A stretch of DNA of 64,000 nucleotides from Propionibacteriaceae bacterium AM104-82 (GCA_027658995.1 JAQDQK010000002.1:186001-250000); one strand, 5' to 3'. Positions 11,038 through 22,283 are shown, counted from the stretch's first letter. The notes: generated by a model from the sequence alone, not told the origin. Made by a program: numbers and translations.

Positions 11038-11526
11038 TCAGATGGGTTCCGCGGAGCCCGGGTGGTCGTCCTCGTCATCGTCGTCCTTGATGACGCACGC
11101 CCGCTCGAGCATGATGCCAGCGGCTGCGAGGCACAGCGACGCGATGATCGTCACGGTGCCCTGGATGACGCGCTGCGAGGGCAGCGGGGCGTCGAAGAGT
11201 TGCAGGTAGCGCATCACGTAGACGACGTGTGCGCCTGCGAGGGCCGCCCCCGTCATCACCATCGCCTTGCCGACGCTGAGCGCCATGAAGGACTCCTGTG
11301 AGGACGCGCGGTGCTGTTCACGGCGCTTCGGAAGCAGCCGCGAGTAGATGCCGACGGCGACGGCGAGCAGGAAGAGCGTGATGGGAAGCGACCACGGCAC
11401 GACCGGAGGAAACCCTCCGGTCGCCTCGAAGGCGAGCAGCAGCAGCCAACACACCACCGCACCGGCGAGGACCGAGATGACCGCCTGCCGAGCGGTGGTG
11501 AGACCGAGTTTGGGGCGCTGGCTCAA
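11038..11526 (-). CDS. DUF3180 family membrane protein
   Basis: A 162-residue protein with four hydrophobic segments and an acidic tail (DDDDEDDHPG). DUF3180 proteins sit directly after folK in actinobacterial folate operons; their role is not known. The start is a TTG whose bases overlap the folK stop (TTGA), giving translational coupling. No ATG or GTG gives the full first helix. Confidence 0.8.
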   Translation of the reverse strand: MSQRPKLGLTTARQAVISVLAGAVVCWLLLLAFEATGGFPPVVPWSLPITLFLLAVAVGIYSRLLPKRREQHRASSQESFMALSVGKAMVMTGAALAGAHVVYVMRYLQLFDAPLPSQRVIQGTVTIIASLCLAAAGIMLERACVIKDDDDEDDHPGSAEPI

Positions 11527-12083
11527 AACCCGGTGTTCGCGTTGATGACGATGTCGTCGCGGCGCACGACGCCCTTGGTGTCGACATCGTCGACCAGATC
11601 GGCGATCGGCCCGTGGCCTGCGATCTCGCCGTTCGGGTCGATATCGAGCCACGGCACGAGCACGAAGGCGCGCTCGTGGGCCCGCGGGTGCGGCAGTTCG
11701 ATGTTGTCCTCGGAGATCCGCTTGCCGACCATGATCACGTCGATGTCGAGCGTGCGGGGTCCGTAGCGGGCCTCACGGGTGCGCCCGAAGTTGTCCTCGA
11801 TGGCCTGCGCCCGGTCCAGGATGGTGAGCGGCTCGAGCGTCGACTCGGCGACCACGACGAGGTTCAGGAAGTCCTCCTGCTCGACGCCGCCGACCGGCTT
11901 GGTCTGGTAGACCGGCGACACGTCGACGAGCATCAGGTCGGGGGTCTCGGCCAGGAAGTCGACGGCCTCCTGCAGGATCGCCGCCGAGTCGCCGAGGTTG
12001 GAGCCGAGGCTCAGCACCACCTTGGAGATCGGACGCAGGTTCCCCAAGGTGTCGACGTCGATATCGAAGGGGCCGTTAGACAT
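11523..12083 (-). CDS. folK: FolK, 6-hydroxymethyldihydropterin pyrophosphokinase
   Basis: Transfers pyrophosphate from ATP to 6-hydroxymethyl-7,8-dihydropterin, the step before dihydropteroate synthase. Visible are VVLSLGSNLGDS (about residue 22), PVYQTKPVGGVEQEDFLN, and the signature RYGPRTLDIDVIM with the catalytic metal-binding Asp pair. The ATG at 12083 has AGGAG six bases upstream and overlaps the end of folB by 8 bases. The 186 residues include about 20 extra N-terminal residues relative to E. coli FolK. Confidence 0.95.
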   Translation of the reverse strand: MSNGPFDIDVDTLGNLRPISKVVLSLGSNLGDSAAILQEAVDFLAETPDLMLVDVSPVYQTKPVGGVEQEDFLNLVVVAESTLEPLTILDRAQAIEDNFGRTREARYGPRTLDIDVIMVGKRISEDNIELPHPRAHERAFVLVPWLDIDPNGEIAGHGPIADLVDDVDTKGVVRRDDIVINANTGF

Positions 12084-12432
12084 GTCTACTCCTGCTGATC
12101 GTGACGGAAACATCCGAGAAACTCTGGGTCAGGGGCGCTTGTGGCTTGTGCACCGTGACGGTGACGCGCTCCACTCTGCCATGCGACAGGCAGCGCGACG
12201 CAATCTCGCCGGCGACCGTCTCGATCAGGTCGCGCGGCTCGCCGGTGATGACCGACTCGACCTCGTCCGCGATGTCGGCGTAGCTCACCGTGCGGCTGAG
12301 ATCATCACTCACCGTGTCCAGTTCAAGCTCGAGCACGACGTCGACGACGAACGGCTGCCCCTCGCGGCGTTCGTGGTCGAACACCCCGTGGTAGCCGGTC
12401 GCACGGAGGCCCGTGAGCGTGATGGTGTCGAT
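12076..12432 (-). CDS. folB: FolB, dihydroneopterin aldolase, with a probable ATC start codon
   Basis: Converts 7,8-dihydroneopterin to hydroxymethyldihydropterin. The reading frame encodes the conserved family N-terminus (DTITLTGLRATGYHGVFDHE, with the active-site region GYHGV..ER) only if translation starts at ATC, 12432-12430. Upstream in frame are CAC, ACA, AGC, AGG and then a TGA stop. The first conventional start (GTG at 12384) would remove 16 residues including the GYHG motif. AAGGAG lies exactly 7 bases before the ATC. With this start the protein has 118 residues, close to the 120 of E. coli FolB. A base error in the source sequence is the alternative. Confidence 0.85.
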   Translation of the reverse strand: MDTITLTGLRATGYHGVFDHERREGQPFVVDVVLELELDTVSDDLSRTVSYADIADEVESVITGEPRDLIETVAGEIASRCLSHGRVERVTVTVHKPQAPLTQSFSDVSVTISRSRHV

Positions 12433-12439
12433 GTGTGTG

Positions 12440-12445
12440 CTCCTT
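12440..12445 (-). promoter_or_regulatory. Shine-Dalgarno AAGGAG deciding the folB ATC start
   Basis: On the minus strand AAGGAG is followed by 7 bases (CACACAC) and then ATC GAC ACC, the start of the conserved FolB sequence. No ATG, GTG, TTG or CTG stands at a usable distance in that frame. Confidence 0.7.
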
Positions 12446-12503
12446 CAGTGTCTCTTGGACTCTAGCGCACGGTGCAGCGCGGCCGTAGCCGAGGTGACAC
12501 CGC

Positions 12504-13313
12504 TCACTGCCCCCACAGGGGACCCTCGGAGGTGAGCCGCAGCGCGACGGCGATCGCGTCGGCCTGGCCCTCCACGTCGTGCGTGCGGACCCCCCAGACG
12601 CCGTGCAGCGCCGACCAGAACGACAGGGCGGCGGTCGCGCCGTCGCGGCCGTGCGGGGCCCTCCCACCGAGCAGGTGCCCCAGGAACGCCTTGCGGGAGG
12701 CGCCGACCAGCACCCGGTGCCCCAGGCCCTGGAAGCGGTCGAGGTGGCGCAGCAGCTGCCAGTTGTGTTCCGCGGTCTTGGAGAAGCCGAGGCCTGGGTC
12801 GAGGATGATCCGCTCCGGGGCGACTCCCCCTGCCACCGCCGCATCGCGTTGGTCGAGGAGTTCGGCGAGCACCTCCTCCACGACGTCGTCGTAGGTCGCC
12901 CTGCTCTGCATCGTGACGGAGTGGTCGCGCCAGTGCATCACCACGTAGTCGGCGCCCGCGTCCGCGACCGTCGCGTGCATCTCAGGGTCTGCGAGGCCTC
13001 CGGAGACGTCGTTGACGATGCTCGCGCCGACGGCGAGCGCCGCCCTGGCCACCGATGCGCGCATGGTGTCGATGGAGACCGTCGCCCCCTCGCGCACGAG
13101 GGCCTCGACGATGGGCACCACGCGGCGCAGCTCATGGTCGCCCGTCACTCGCTCCGCGCCGGGGCGGGTCGACTCTCCCCCGACGTCGATGATGGTGGCG
13201 CCCGCGGCGCGCATGGCGCGGGCGTGCTCGAGGGCGCGGCGCGGGTCGAGGAACTCGCCTCCGTCGGAGAACGAGTCGGGGGTGACGTTGAGGATCCCCA
13301 TCACCTGGGTCAC
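12504..13313 (-). CDS. folP: FolP, dihydropteroate synthase
   Basis: Condenses hydroxymethyldihydropterin pyrophosphate with p-aminobenzoate; it is the sulfonamide target. Motifs are MGILNVTPDSFSDGG at the N-terminus, IIDVGGESTRPGA, VSIDTMRASVA and ILDPGLGFSKT, with VLVGASRKAFLG near residue 200. Its 269 residues are normal. The GTG start follows the folE stop by four bases. The trp-like SerArg loop (STRPG) is intact. Confidence 0.96.
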   Translation of the reverse strand: MTQVMGILNVTPDSFSDGGEFLDPRRALEHARAMRAAGATIIDVGGESTRPGAERVTGDHELRRVVPIVEALVREGATVSIDTMRASVARAALAVGASIVNDVSGGLADPEMHATVADAGADYVVMHWRDHSVTMQSRATYDDVVEEVLAELLDQRDAAVAGGVAPERIILDPGLGFSKTAEHNWQLLRHLDRFQGLGHRVLVGASRKAFLGHLLGGRAPHGRDGATAALSFWSALHGVWGVRTHDVEGQADAIAVALRLTSEGPLWGQ

Positions 13314-13317
13314 GGCG

Positions 13318-13883
13318 TCACCGGCCCAGGATCAGGCTCATGGCCTCCGCGCGGGTGGCGGGGTCGCGCAACTGGCCGCGCACCGCAGAGGTGACGGTCA
13401 TGCTGCCCGGCTTCCGCACGCCACGCATGGTCATGCAGGTGTGCTCGGCCTCGATCACCACGATGACGCCCCTCGCGTCGAGGTGCTCGACGAGGGCGTC
13501 GGCGATCTGCGTGGTGAGGCGCTCCTGCACCTGCAGCCTTCGGCCGTACATCTCGACGAGCCGTGCGAGCTTCGACAGGCCCGTGACCCGGCCGTTGGAC
13601 GACGGGATGTAGCCGATGTGCGCGACGCCGGTGAAAGGCAGCATGTGATGCTCGCACATGCTGACGAGCCGGATGTCCTTGACCAGCACCAACTCGTCAT
13701 GGTCGATGCCGAAGGTGGTGCCGAGGATGTCCTCGATGTCGGTGGAGTAGCCGGCCGCCAACTCTCCCCAGGCCCGGGCGACCCGCCCGGGGGTATCGAG
13801 CAGGCCCTCGCGGTCGGGGTCCTCGCCGATGGCGGCGAGGAGTTCCCGCACCGCCGCGGCCGCGCGCGGCTCGTCGACGGCCA

Positions 13884-13884
<1 letters not shown>
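13318..13884 (-). CDS. folE: FolE, GTP cyclohydrolase I
   Basis: Zinc enzyme that opens GTP to dihydroneopterin triphosphate, the first step of folate synthesis. Its 188 residues contain the zinc ligands in [11 protein letters not shown] and [12 protein letters not shown], and the GTP-binding SKLARLV. The ATG shares its A with the TGA of ftsH (TGATG), so it is co-translated with ftsH. Confidence 0.97.
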
Positions 13885-15926
<2,042 letters not shown>

Positions 15927-16001
15927 GTCAGTCCGATCTCGTGGTTTGCCGAGGGTTCAGCGCACCGAAACCTTACCAGCGTGCGCAATCTCGACACTTA
16001 C

Positions 16002-16787
16002 TCAACCGTTGTCCTTCTGCTCGGCCGGGCCCTGCGCGTCCGGGTCAGAGAGTTGGGCGACGAAGAAGGTTCCGTTGCTGGCGCGCATCAGCGCGTGGCT
16101 CCCCCAGCCCAGGCGGCGGTAGCTCCACGCCGAAAGCGGCGCGGTCACGCCCTCAGGAAACGGGATCGGCCGGGTGCCGACCACTGCGGGTCGCACCTCC
16201 CAGACGGAGTCGGCGGGGAAGTCGGGCGATGCGATGGCGACGCGGACCCGGGAGGTGCCCGGCTCGGCGGGGATCATGGTCGCGTCACGGCCGGTGACGG
16301 CCTCGCGCAGGCGGTGCCGCGCGATGCTGGGGGCCCGCAGCGACCGGACGAGGCCGGAGGCGGTCGCCAACCCGATCAGCAGGAAGAAGGAGCCGAAGAG
16401 CAGCAGCGGCCAGGAGATGCCCGGCTTCTCCTCGACCAACTTGCCCGTCTCGGGGTACTCCCACACGGTCGCGGTCTCGCCGATGCGCAGCGTGTCGCTG
16501 CGGACCGATCCGATGCTTCCGTCGGGCTTGACGACGTGCACGAAGCGCGCGTCGACCCATCTCTTGGTGCGCCGTCCGCCGGTGAGCACCTGGTCGAGGT
16601 ACTCGTCCTTGACGGTCACCGTGTACTCGGGGAGGGTGCGCAGCCCGTCGATCCCGGGCTTGCCGATGTAGCTGCCGATGCCGACAAGCAGGGCGACGAC
16701 GAACAGCATCGACACCACCGTTCTGGTGGCGGGCTTGAGGGCGCGGAGGTACTCGGCGACCTGCGGGGACTCGGTGGGATCAGTCAC
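16002..16787 (-). CDS. Two-helix membrane protein of unknown function
   Basis: A 261-residue protein with transmembrane helices at about 22-42 and 123-145. Between them lies an extracytoplasmic segment of about 80 residues, and after the second helix a soluble C-terminal domain rich in Arg and Trp. I do not recognise the family; the layout resembles DUF3592-type proteins only loosely. It stands between hpt and ftsH on the same strand and is probably part of the same operon. Confidence 0.7.
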   Translation of the reverse strand: MTDPTESPQVAEYLRALKPATRTVVSMLFVVALLVGIGSYIGKPGIDGLRTLPEYTVTVKDEYLDQVLTGGRRTKRWVDARFVHVVKPDGSIGSVRSDTLRIGETATVWEYPETGKLVEEKPGISWPLLLFGSFFLLIGLATASGLVRSLRAPSIARHRLREAVTGRDATMIPAEPGTSRVRVAIASPDFPADSVWEVRPAVVGTRPIPFPEGVTAPLSAWSYRRLGWGSHALMRASNGTFFVAQLSDPDAQGPAEQKDNG

Positions 16788-16840
16788 TGTCGGCCAATCG
16801 TCGGGGATCGGCCAACCCTAAGCGGAGGCGGTGTCAGCTA

Positions 16841-17392
16841 TCAGCTGTAGACGTGCTTGGCGAGCGTGCCGACGTCGCGCAGGTTGCGGTAGCGGCCCGC
16901 GTAGTCGAGGCCGTAGCCGACGACGAACTCGTTGGGGATCTCGAAGCCCACGTACTTGACGGGGACCTCCATCTGGGCCGCGTCTGGCTTGCGGAACATC
17001 GTCATGATCTCGAGGCTCGCCGGCCCGCGGGAGGCGAGGTTGCTCATCAGGTAGGACAGCGTCAGGCCGGTGTCGATGATGTCCTCGACGACGATGACGT
17101 CGCGGCCCTCCAGGTCGGCGTTGAGGTCCTTGAGGATCCGCACCACGCCGCTCGACTGGGTTCCCGCCCCGTAGGACGACACGGCCATCCAGTCCATCTC
17201 GACGTGGCTGCGCATCGCGCGCTGCAGGTCGCTCATCACCATGACGGCGCCGTTGAGGACGCCGACGAGCAGGATCTCGCGCCCCTCGTAGTCCGCGTCG
17301 ATCTGGCTGGCGACCTCGTCGATGCGGGCCTGAATCTGATCGGAGGTGAACAGCACCTTCTCGAGGTCCTGCGACACGTCTGGAGCATCCAC
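16841..17392 (-). CDS. hpt: Hypoxanthine-guanine phosphoribosyltransferase
   Basis: Purine salvage enzyme that makes IMP or GMP from hypoxanthine or guanine and PRPP. The PRPP-binding motif VIVVEDIIDTGLT lies near residue 97 and the active-site loop is SSYGAGTQSSG. It is 183 residues from the GTG at 17392, ten bases after the tilS stop; a GTG at 17428 is possible but would overlap tilS. The tilS-hpt-ftsH order is conserved in many Gram-positive bacteria. Confidence 0.95.
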   Translation of the reverse strand: MDAPDVSQDLEKVLFTSDQIQARIDEVASQIDADYEGREILLVGVLNGAVMVMSDLQRAMRSHVEMDWMAVSSYGAGTQSSGVVRILKDLNADLEGRDVIVVEDIIDTGLTLSYLMSNLASRGPASLEIMTMFRKPDAAQMEVPVKYVGFEIPNEFVVGYGLDYAGRYRNLRDVGTLAKHVYS

Positions 17393-17402
17393 GTGCCCGA
17401 GC

Positions 17403-18356
17403 CTAGCGCGGCTCGTTGCGACCCGCACCCCGGGTGAAGCGCAGGTCGGCGCCGACGCGCCTGACGCTCCCGCCGGGCACCGCGATGTCGCTCTGGCCGC
17501 GCCAGCGGGTGAGCAGCGCGTCGACCGCGAGCACGTTGCCCTGGTCCGCTGCGACCCCGAGCCGCGCCATCCAGCGGTGCAGCACCCGCCAGCGCAGCGC
17601 GTCAGGAAGACCCTCCAGCGCGGCGATCCGGGCGGTCTCCGGCGGCTCGCCCGTCTCGACGGCCTCGGCGAGCGCGTCGAGCGCGTCCGCGTCGGCCCGG
17701 GCGAGGGTCGCGGTGCGGGCGAGCGCGGGCGCGACGTCGCGTCCGAGGCGTGTCGCGACCTCGCGCAGCAGCCCGCGTGCGCGGACCCGGGCGAAGGCGT
17801 CGTCGTCGTTCATGGGGTCGCGCCACCAGTCGATGCCCCAGTCGCGGCAGGCCTGCTCGGTGTCGGACCTGCGCAGCGCGAGGAGGGGCCGCACGAACGG
17901 CCCCCTCACCTCCGCCATGCCCGCGAGCGAGCGGGTGCCTGAGCCGCGGAGCAGGCCGAGCAGCACCGACTCGGCCTGGTCGTCGAGCGTGTGGCCGAGC
18001 AGCACGGGTAGCCTCTGGTCTGCCAGCGCGGCCAGCCGGGCCTCGCGGGCGGCGGCCTCCAGGCCCTCCCCGCTGGGCGCGACGCGCACGGCCACGATCC
18101 TCGCGTCGACGCCGTGTTCCCCGAGCCGCGCGGCTGCCTCGCGGGCGATCCCGACAGAGCCGGGTTGCAGGCCGTGGTCGACGATCACCGCGGTCGCCCG
18201 GGCGCCGCGGCGCCCCGCGGCCCACGCGGCGCCGAGCGCGAGCGCCGTGGAGTCGGCCCCTCCGGAGCAGCCGACGACCACGTCGCCGTCGGGCAGCGCG
18301 GCCGCGACCGCCTGCGCGACCGCGAGCGCGGCCGGCGGCAGCTCCCGCTTAGCCAT
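17403..18356 (-). CDS. tilS: TilS, tRNA(Ile) lysidine synthetase
   Basis: Modifies C34 of the CAU tRNA-Ile to lysidine. The N-type ATP pyrophosphatase P-loop VGCSGGADSTALALG lies near residue 28, followed by the family segment GHTLDDQAESVLLGLLRGSGT. Its 317 residues match the short actinobacterial form. The ATG lies 8 bases inside the end of the zincin gene, so translation is coupled. Confidence 0.95.
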   Translation of the reverse strand: MAKRELPPAALAVAQAVAAALPDGDVVVGCSGGADSTALALGAAWAAGRRGARATAVIVDHGLQPGSVGIAREAAARLGEHGVDARIVAVRVAPSGEGLEAAAREARLAALADQRLPVLLGHTLDDQAESVLLGLLRGSGTRSLAGMAEVRGPFVRPLLALRRSDTEQACRDWGIDWWRDPMNDDDAFARVRARGLLREVATRLGRDVAPALARTATLARADADALDALAEAVETGEPPETARIAALEGLPDALRWRVLHRWMARLGVAADQGNVLAVDALLTRWRGQSDIAVPGGSVRRVGADLRFTRGAGRNEPR

Positions 18357-19320
18357 GGACCCGTCGGACCCAGGCGCGGGGGTCGGAGATCTCGGCCGGG
18401 CTGGGCAGATTGGCGGGCTCGGCGAAGGCGGCCCGCAGCCCGGGCCTGCCGCGCAGCGCGGCGACCTCGCGGCAGAAGGCGATCCCGTCGCGGTACTGCG
18501 CGCTCTTGTCGAACGACGGGGAGATCCTGCCGAGGCCGCTTGCCCCCGGCTTGCGGGTGAACGCCTTGCGCAGCGCGGCGACGCTGGGGATGTGGGGTCG
18601 GCCCGCGATGTCTGCCGTGTAGTCGGCGTGGCCCTCGAGGAAGGTCATGACGCCCACCAGTTGCGTCAGCGACTCCCCCGCGTCGCCGGAGACAAGCAGC
18701 GAGGCGAGGTCACCGGTGCGCGCCCAGGCCACGAGCCCCTGGATCGGTGAGGCGTCGTCCTCGAAGACCTCACGGGCGCGCTGCCCGATCCACTCCCGCA
18801 GCCAGGGGGCGGCCCGGAACTGCAGCGCGTGGGTCTGCTCGTGGAGCGCGACCCAGAGCCGGAAGTCGGCGGGCGCGAAGCCGTGGTCGCGCTCGTGCGC
18901 CACGATCGTCGGGGCGACCAGGTAGAGCGTGTCGGCGCCGGTGTATGCGTCGTACTGGCCGAGCAGCCGGCGGCTGGCGGCCCTGATCCCCGCGCCGAGC
19001 AGGACCGCGTTGATGCGTCGTCGGGCCCAGTCGACCGGCCCGTCGGGGCGGTGCGGCATCCCGAGTTCCGTGACGACGGTCTCGACCATGCCGCGCACCG
19101 CGGTGCCCCAGCCGTTCCAGTCGACGACCTTCACCGCGGTCGCACCGGCGCTGTCGACGTTGAGGAAGGCGCCCGCGATCTCCCCGGCCCTGCGTGCGGT
19201 GACGCGCAGGTCGGCGACGAGTGGCTTGAGGCTGCGCTCGTCGAGGTCGGGCAGGTCCTTGGCGCCGGCCGCTGAGAGCCTGAGCGCCAAGGTCCAGTCG
19301 ATGCTGGGGGCGTAGTCCAT
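18349..19320 (-). CDS. Zincin-type metalloprotease (zincin_2, F420-biosynthesis-associated family)
   Basis: A 323-residue protein with the zinc motif HEQTH near residue 165 and a downstream Glu in FLEGHADY, as in the zincin_2/DUF2342 family found beside tilS and dacB in actinobacteria. There is no signal peptide. The substrate is not established; the family name reflects genome context only. The start ATG overlaps the dacB stop (TGATG). Confidence 0.85.
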   Translation of the reverse strand: MDYAPSIDWTLALRLSAAGAKDLPDLDERSLKPLVADLRVTARRAGEIAGAFLNVDSAGATAVKVVDWNGWGTAVRGMVETVVTELGMPHRPDGPVDWARRRINAVLLGAGIRAASRRLLGQYDAYTGADTLYLVAPTIVAHERDHGFAPADFRLWVALHEQTHALQFRAAPWLREWIGQRAREVFEDDASPIQGLVAWARTGDLASLLVSGDAGESLTQLVGVMTFLEGHADYTADIAGRPHIPSVAALRKAFTRKPGASGLGRISPSFDKSAQYRDGIAFCREVAALRGRPGLRAAFAEPANLPSPAEISDPRAWVRRVHG

Positions 19321-20750
19321 CAGCAGCCGCAGGAGGCGACGACGCCGGTGGCCTGGTCGGTCCACACCTTCGAGGCCCACCCGTCCGGCGGGCCGTTGAT
19401 GATGAAGGCGAAGGTGACGAGCCGGTCGTCCTCGGTGAGCGTGGTACCCGCCAGCGACGACACGAGCGAGAGCGTTCCGGTCTTGGCCCGGGCGACCCCG
19501 CGCGCCGGGCGTGAGATGTCGTCGGTGAAGCGGTCCGCGAGGGTCCCCGTCACCCCTGCGGTGGGCAGCCCGTCGAGGATCACCGAAAGGCGCGGGTCGG
19601 TGTCGAGCAGTCGGACGGCCTTGGCGAGCATGTTGGTGGTGACGCGGTTCTCGCGCGAGAGCCCGGAGGCGTCGTGCAGCACGGTGCCCTCGTCCCATAC
19701 GCCGAGGCTGGTGAGCTGCTCCTGGATGGCGGCGACGCTCCCCGCGAAGGTGGTCGGCTTGTCGAGGTGGCGCGCCAACTGCAGGCCGAGGATCTCGGTG
19801 AAGGAGTTGTTGGAGCGGTTCATCGCGGTCTCGACGAGGACGTGCACCGGCAGCGACTCGACGCGGGCCAGTTCGGTGCCGCTTCCCTTGACCGCCGCCG
19901 GCTCCGCGGCGACGGTGATGCCCTGCGCGGTGAGCTGGGTCGCGAAGATCCTGGCGGCGTCGAGGCCGGGCGTGCGGCTGCGGCCGCCTGCGGCGAGCCT
20001 GCCCTCGTCAACCCACAGCGCGGAGAGTTGGGTGACCTGGTCGCGGTAGTTCGACGGCCAGGTGTCGTTCCAGCCCGGCTCCTGGAAGTAGGAGGCGTCG
20101 AAGCCGAGGGTGACGCTTGTCTGCCCTGCCTCCTTGAGCGCCTTCGCGGTGGCGGTGGCCAGTTCCTGCGTGCTTGGCGGCTGCGGGTAACTGCCCGCCT
20201 TCGCGGGGACGCTCAGCAGCAGGGGGTCGCCGCCGCCGACGAGCACGATCTGCCCGGGGGCGGGCTGCACGACGGTGGTCGCGAACGTCTCAGAGCCGGT
20301 GAAGGCGTGCATCACGGCGAGCGTGGTGAGCGTCTTGGTGTTGGAGGCGGGGATCAGCGGGGTGGTCGGCTGCTTCGACGCGACGACCTCGCCGGTCTTC
20401 GCGTCGAGGACCTCGTAGGAGATGGTGACGGGGGCGCCGTCGACCCCGACGAGCTTGGAGGTGTCGAGGCCCTTGAGCTTGGCCTCGAGCGTCTCGCGTT
20501 TCGGGACGGCCCCCTCGGAGGGCAGCGGCGCCGCGGCGACCAGTCCGTTCCCCGCCGCGCGTGGTTCCGACGGGTCGGGTGTCGGGGCGGCGAAAAGCTC
20601 GGGCGAGACCGTTGTCGGGGCCCCCTCACGCGTCAGGCCCACGGCGCTGGCCGCCTCCCTGTGGAAGACGCCGAGCACGAACCCACCGACGAGCAACACG
20701 GTGGCGAGCACGCCGGTCACCGCCCACTCGACGATTCTGCGAGTCTTCAC
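19320..20750 (-). CDS. dacB: D-alanyl-D-alanine carboxypeptidase/endopeptidase (PBP4 type, peptidase S13)
   Basis: Cell-wall peptidase that trims D-Ala from peptidoglycan stem peptides. The N-terminal signal/anchor helix is at about 10-30, followed by a Pro/Ala-rich linker. The catalytic triad motifs are SNTK (SxxK, near residue 135), SNN and AKTGTLS (KTG). The GTG at 20750 has GGAGGG just upstream; an ATG at 20777 would add nine residues. It is the first gene of the long minus-strand operon running to 10370. Confidence 0.93.
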   Translation of the reverse strand: MKTRRIVEWAVTGVLATVLLVGGFVLGVFHREAASAVGLTREGAPTTVSPELFAAPTPDPSEPRAAGNGLVAAAPLPSEGAVPKRETLEAKLKGLDTSKLVGVDGAPVTISYEVLDAKTGEVVASKQPTTPLIPASNTKTLTTLAVMHAFTGSETFATTVVQPAPGQIVLVGGGDPLLLSVPAKAGSYPQPPSTQELATATAKALKEAGQTSVTLGFDASYFQEPGWNDTWPSNYRDQVTQLSALWVDEGRLAAGGRSRTPGLDAARIFATQLTAQGITVAAEPAAVKGSGTELARVESLPVHVLVETAMNRSNNSFTEILGLQLARHLDKPTTFAGSVAAIQEQLTSLGVWDEGTVLHDASGLSRENRVTTNMLAKAVRLLDTDPRLSVILDGLPTAGVTGTLADRFTDDISRPARGVARAKTGTLSLVSSLAGTTLTEDDRLVTFAFIINGPPDGWASKVWTDQATGVVASCGC

Positions 20751-20833
20751 TACGCCCTCCAACGCGGTATCCTGCAAGGGTCACGTCCCACCAACGCAGT
20801 GTGGGGGACCACCACAATCATAGGAGTGCCGCA

Positions 20834-21397
20834 GTGAGCGAAGAGGCGCCAGTTGGCCTGACCCCCATTGATCCGGGCCGCCGCATCCTGTTCGACGTGA
20901 CCGTTGAGATCCCCAAGGGGACCAAGAACAAGTACGAGATGGACCACAACACGGGCCGGATCCGTCTGGACCGCACGCTGTTCACCTCGACGCAGTACCC
21001 CTACGACTACGGCTTCGTCGAGGGCACCCTCGGCCAGGACGGCGACCCGCTCGACGCCATGGTGATCGGCAACGACCCGACCTTCCCCGGCTGCCTCATC
21101 GAGTGCTACGCCGTCGCGATGTTCCGGATGACCGACGAGATGGGCGGCGACGACAAGGTGCTGTGCGTCGCGACGGCAGACACCCGCCGCCACCACATCA
21201 CGGACCTGTCGAGCGTCCCCGAGCACATGCTGCTCGAGATCGAGCACTTCTTCTCGGTGTACAAGGACCTCGAGCCTGGCAAGTCGGTCGAGGGCGCCAC
21301 CTGGACTGGCCGCGGAGACGCCGAGGAAGAGGTCTCTGCCTCCTTCGAGCGCGCCAAGGGCACCCCCTACGAGCACCACCACGTGAACCTGGCCTGA
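20834..21397 (+). CDS. ppa: Inorganic pyrophosphatase (family I)
   Basis: Hydrolyses pyrophosphate released by biosynthesis. It has 187 residues; active-site signature DGDPLDAMV with three metal-binding Asp, preceded by [11 protein letters not shown]. The GTG start at 20834 has AGGAG 7 bases upstream. The N-terminus is about 20 residues longer than the shortest bacterial forms. It is divergent from dacB with an 83-base shared promoter region and is followed by a strong terminator. Confidence 0.95.
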   Translation: MSEEAPVGLTPIDPGRRILFDVTVEIPKGTKNKYEMDHNTGRIRLDRTLFTSTQYPYDYGFVEGTLGQDGDPLDAMVIGNDPTFPGCLIECYAVAMFRMTDEMGGDDKVLCVATADTRRHHITDLSSVPEHMLLEIEHFFSVYKDLEPGKSVEGATWTGRGDAEEEVSASFERAKGTPYEHHHVNLA

Positions 21398-21412
21398 TTC
21401 AAGGGCCGAGAG

Positions 21413-21443
21413 GGAGCGCCAGGTTCGCCTGGCGCTCCTTTTT
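21413..21443 (+). terminator. Intrinsic terminator of ppa
   Basis: Perfect 11-bp stem GGAGCGCCAGG / CCTGGCGCTCC with a TTCG tetraloop and TTTTT directly after it: a textbook rho-independent terminator. Confidence 0.93.
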
Positions 21444-21513
21444 CGTCGTCTGTGTGCGTCGTCAGTCGGGCAACGACCGGCTCACGTCCTGACACCCGCG
21501 GCGCGACTCCCGC

Positions 21514-21861
21514 TCACAGACCGCCGAGAGCGATGCCGAGCAGCGCTGCGGCCAGGCAGGCCGCGACCGTTGCTGCGGCGTAGCCGATCCCGAACGCGAT
21601 CCGGCGGCGGCCCAGTTCGCGGGCGGCCTGCCAGCAGGCCGACGAGAAGGTCGTGAACCCGCCGCAGAAGCCCGTCCCGAAGATCGTCAGGGCGTCCGGG
21701 CCGACGCTCACGGAGGCCACGCCCAACGCGAACGAGCCGACCACGTTGATCAGCAGGGTCCCGACCCAGGCGGGCCAGCGGCGCGCCACCACCTGATCGA
21801 CGCCGGCCCTCGCGACGGCGCCGAGGCCTCCCGCGAGGCAGGCGATCAGCACGACGCCCAT
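21514..21861 (-). CDS. crcB: Fluoride channel subunit CrcB/Fluc (second of pair)
   Basis: A 115-residue four-helix protein that forms dimeric fluoride channels. The family signature GTGFCGGFTTFSSACWQ, with the pore Phe residues and TTFS track, is clear. INVVGSFALG carries the conserved Asn. Its ATG shares a base with the stop of the partner gene (TGATG). Paired genes usually encode an antiparallel heterodimer. Confidence 0.93.
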   Translation of the reverse strand: MGVVLIACLAGGLGAVARAGVDQVVARRWPAWVGTLLINVVGSFALGVASVSVGPDALTIFGTGFCGGFTTFSSACWQAARELGRRRIAFGIGYAAATVAACLAAALLGIALGGL

Positions 21862-22217
21862 CAGGTGGCCTCCGCTCGCCGTCGCATGCCGAGCAGGTGC
21901 CCGAGACCCGCGAACGCCACCCCGAAGCAGGTCTCCACGACCACGATGGCAAGCCCGCCCGGCTCCGTCACGCCCTGCAGCGCGAGCGACGACCACGACG
22001 TGAACGCGCCGAGCCCGCCGACCGCGAGGAACAACCGGGTGAGCGGGACGCGCGGGCCGAGGACCCCGGAGATGACGCCGAGCAGCAGGCAGCCGAGCAC
22101 GTTGACGGCGGCCAGGGCGACGACCTCGTCGCCGAGCAGGCGCAGCAGGCCGATCCTCGCGGCGGTTCCGAGCGCACCCCCCGCGAAGATCACGGCGAGC
22201 TTTGCCCAGGTCTTCAT
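21861..22217 (-). CDS. crcB: Fluoride channel subunit CrcB/Fluc (first of pair)
   Basis: A 118-residue four-helix partner subunit. It shows GGALGTAARIGLLRLL and VNVLGCLLLG (conserved Asn). The signature region here reads VGGLGAFTSWSSLALQ, so the usual TTFS is TSWS, a divergence typical of one member of heterodimeric pairs. I chose the ATG at 22217; a GTG at 22235 is an alternative and neither has a strong ribosome site. A hairpin lies upstream. Confidence 0.85.
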   Translation of the reverse strand: MKTWAKLAVIFAGGALGTAARIGLLRLLGDEVVALAAVNVLGCLLLGVISGVLGPRVPLTRLFLAVGGLGAFTSWSSLALQGVTEPGGLAIVVVETCFGVAFAGLGHLLGMRRRAEAT

Positions 22218-22250
22218 CGTTGCCAAGCAAACCACCTCGGCCGCCCCGGC

Positions 22251-22283
22251 ACGAACCGGAACGGCTCATCGACGCCGGTTCGT
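22251..22283. other. Perfect hairpin upstream of the crcB pair
   Basis: ACGAACCGG (22251-22259) pairs perfectly with CCGGTTCGT (22275-22283) around a 15-base loop. It lies between the divergent crcB and methyltransferase starts, so it is not a normal terminator. It does not fit the fluoride (crcB) riboswitch consensus as I know it. Confidence 0.5.
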
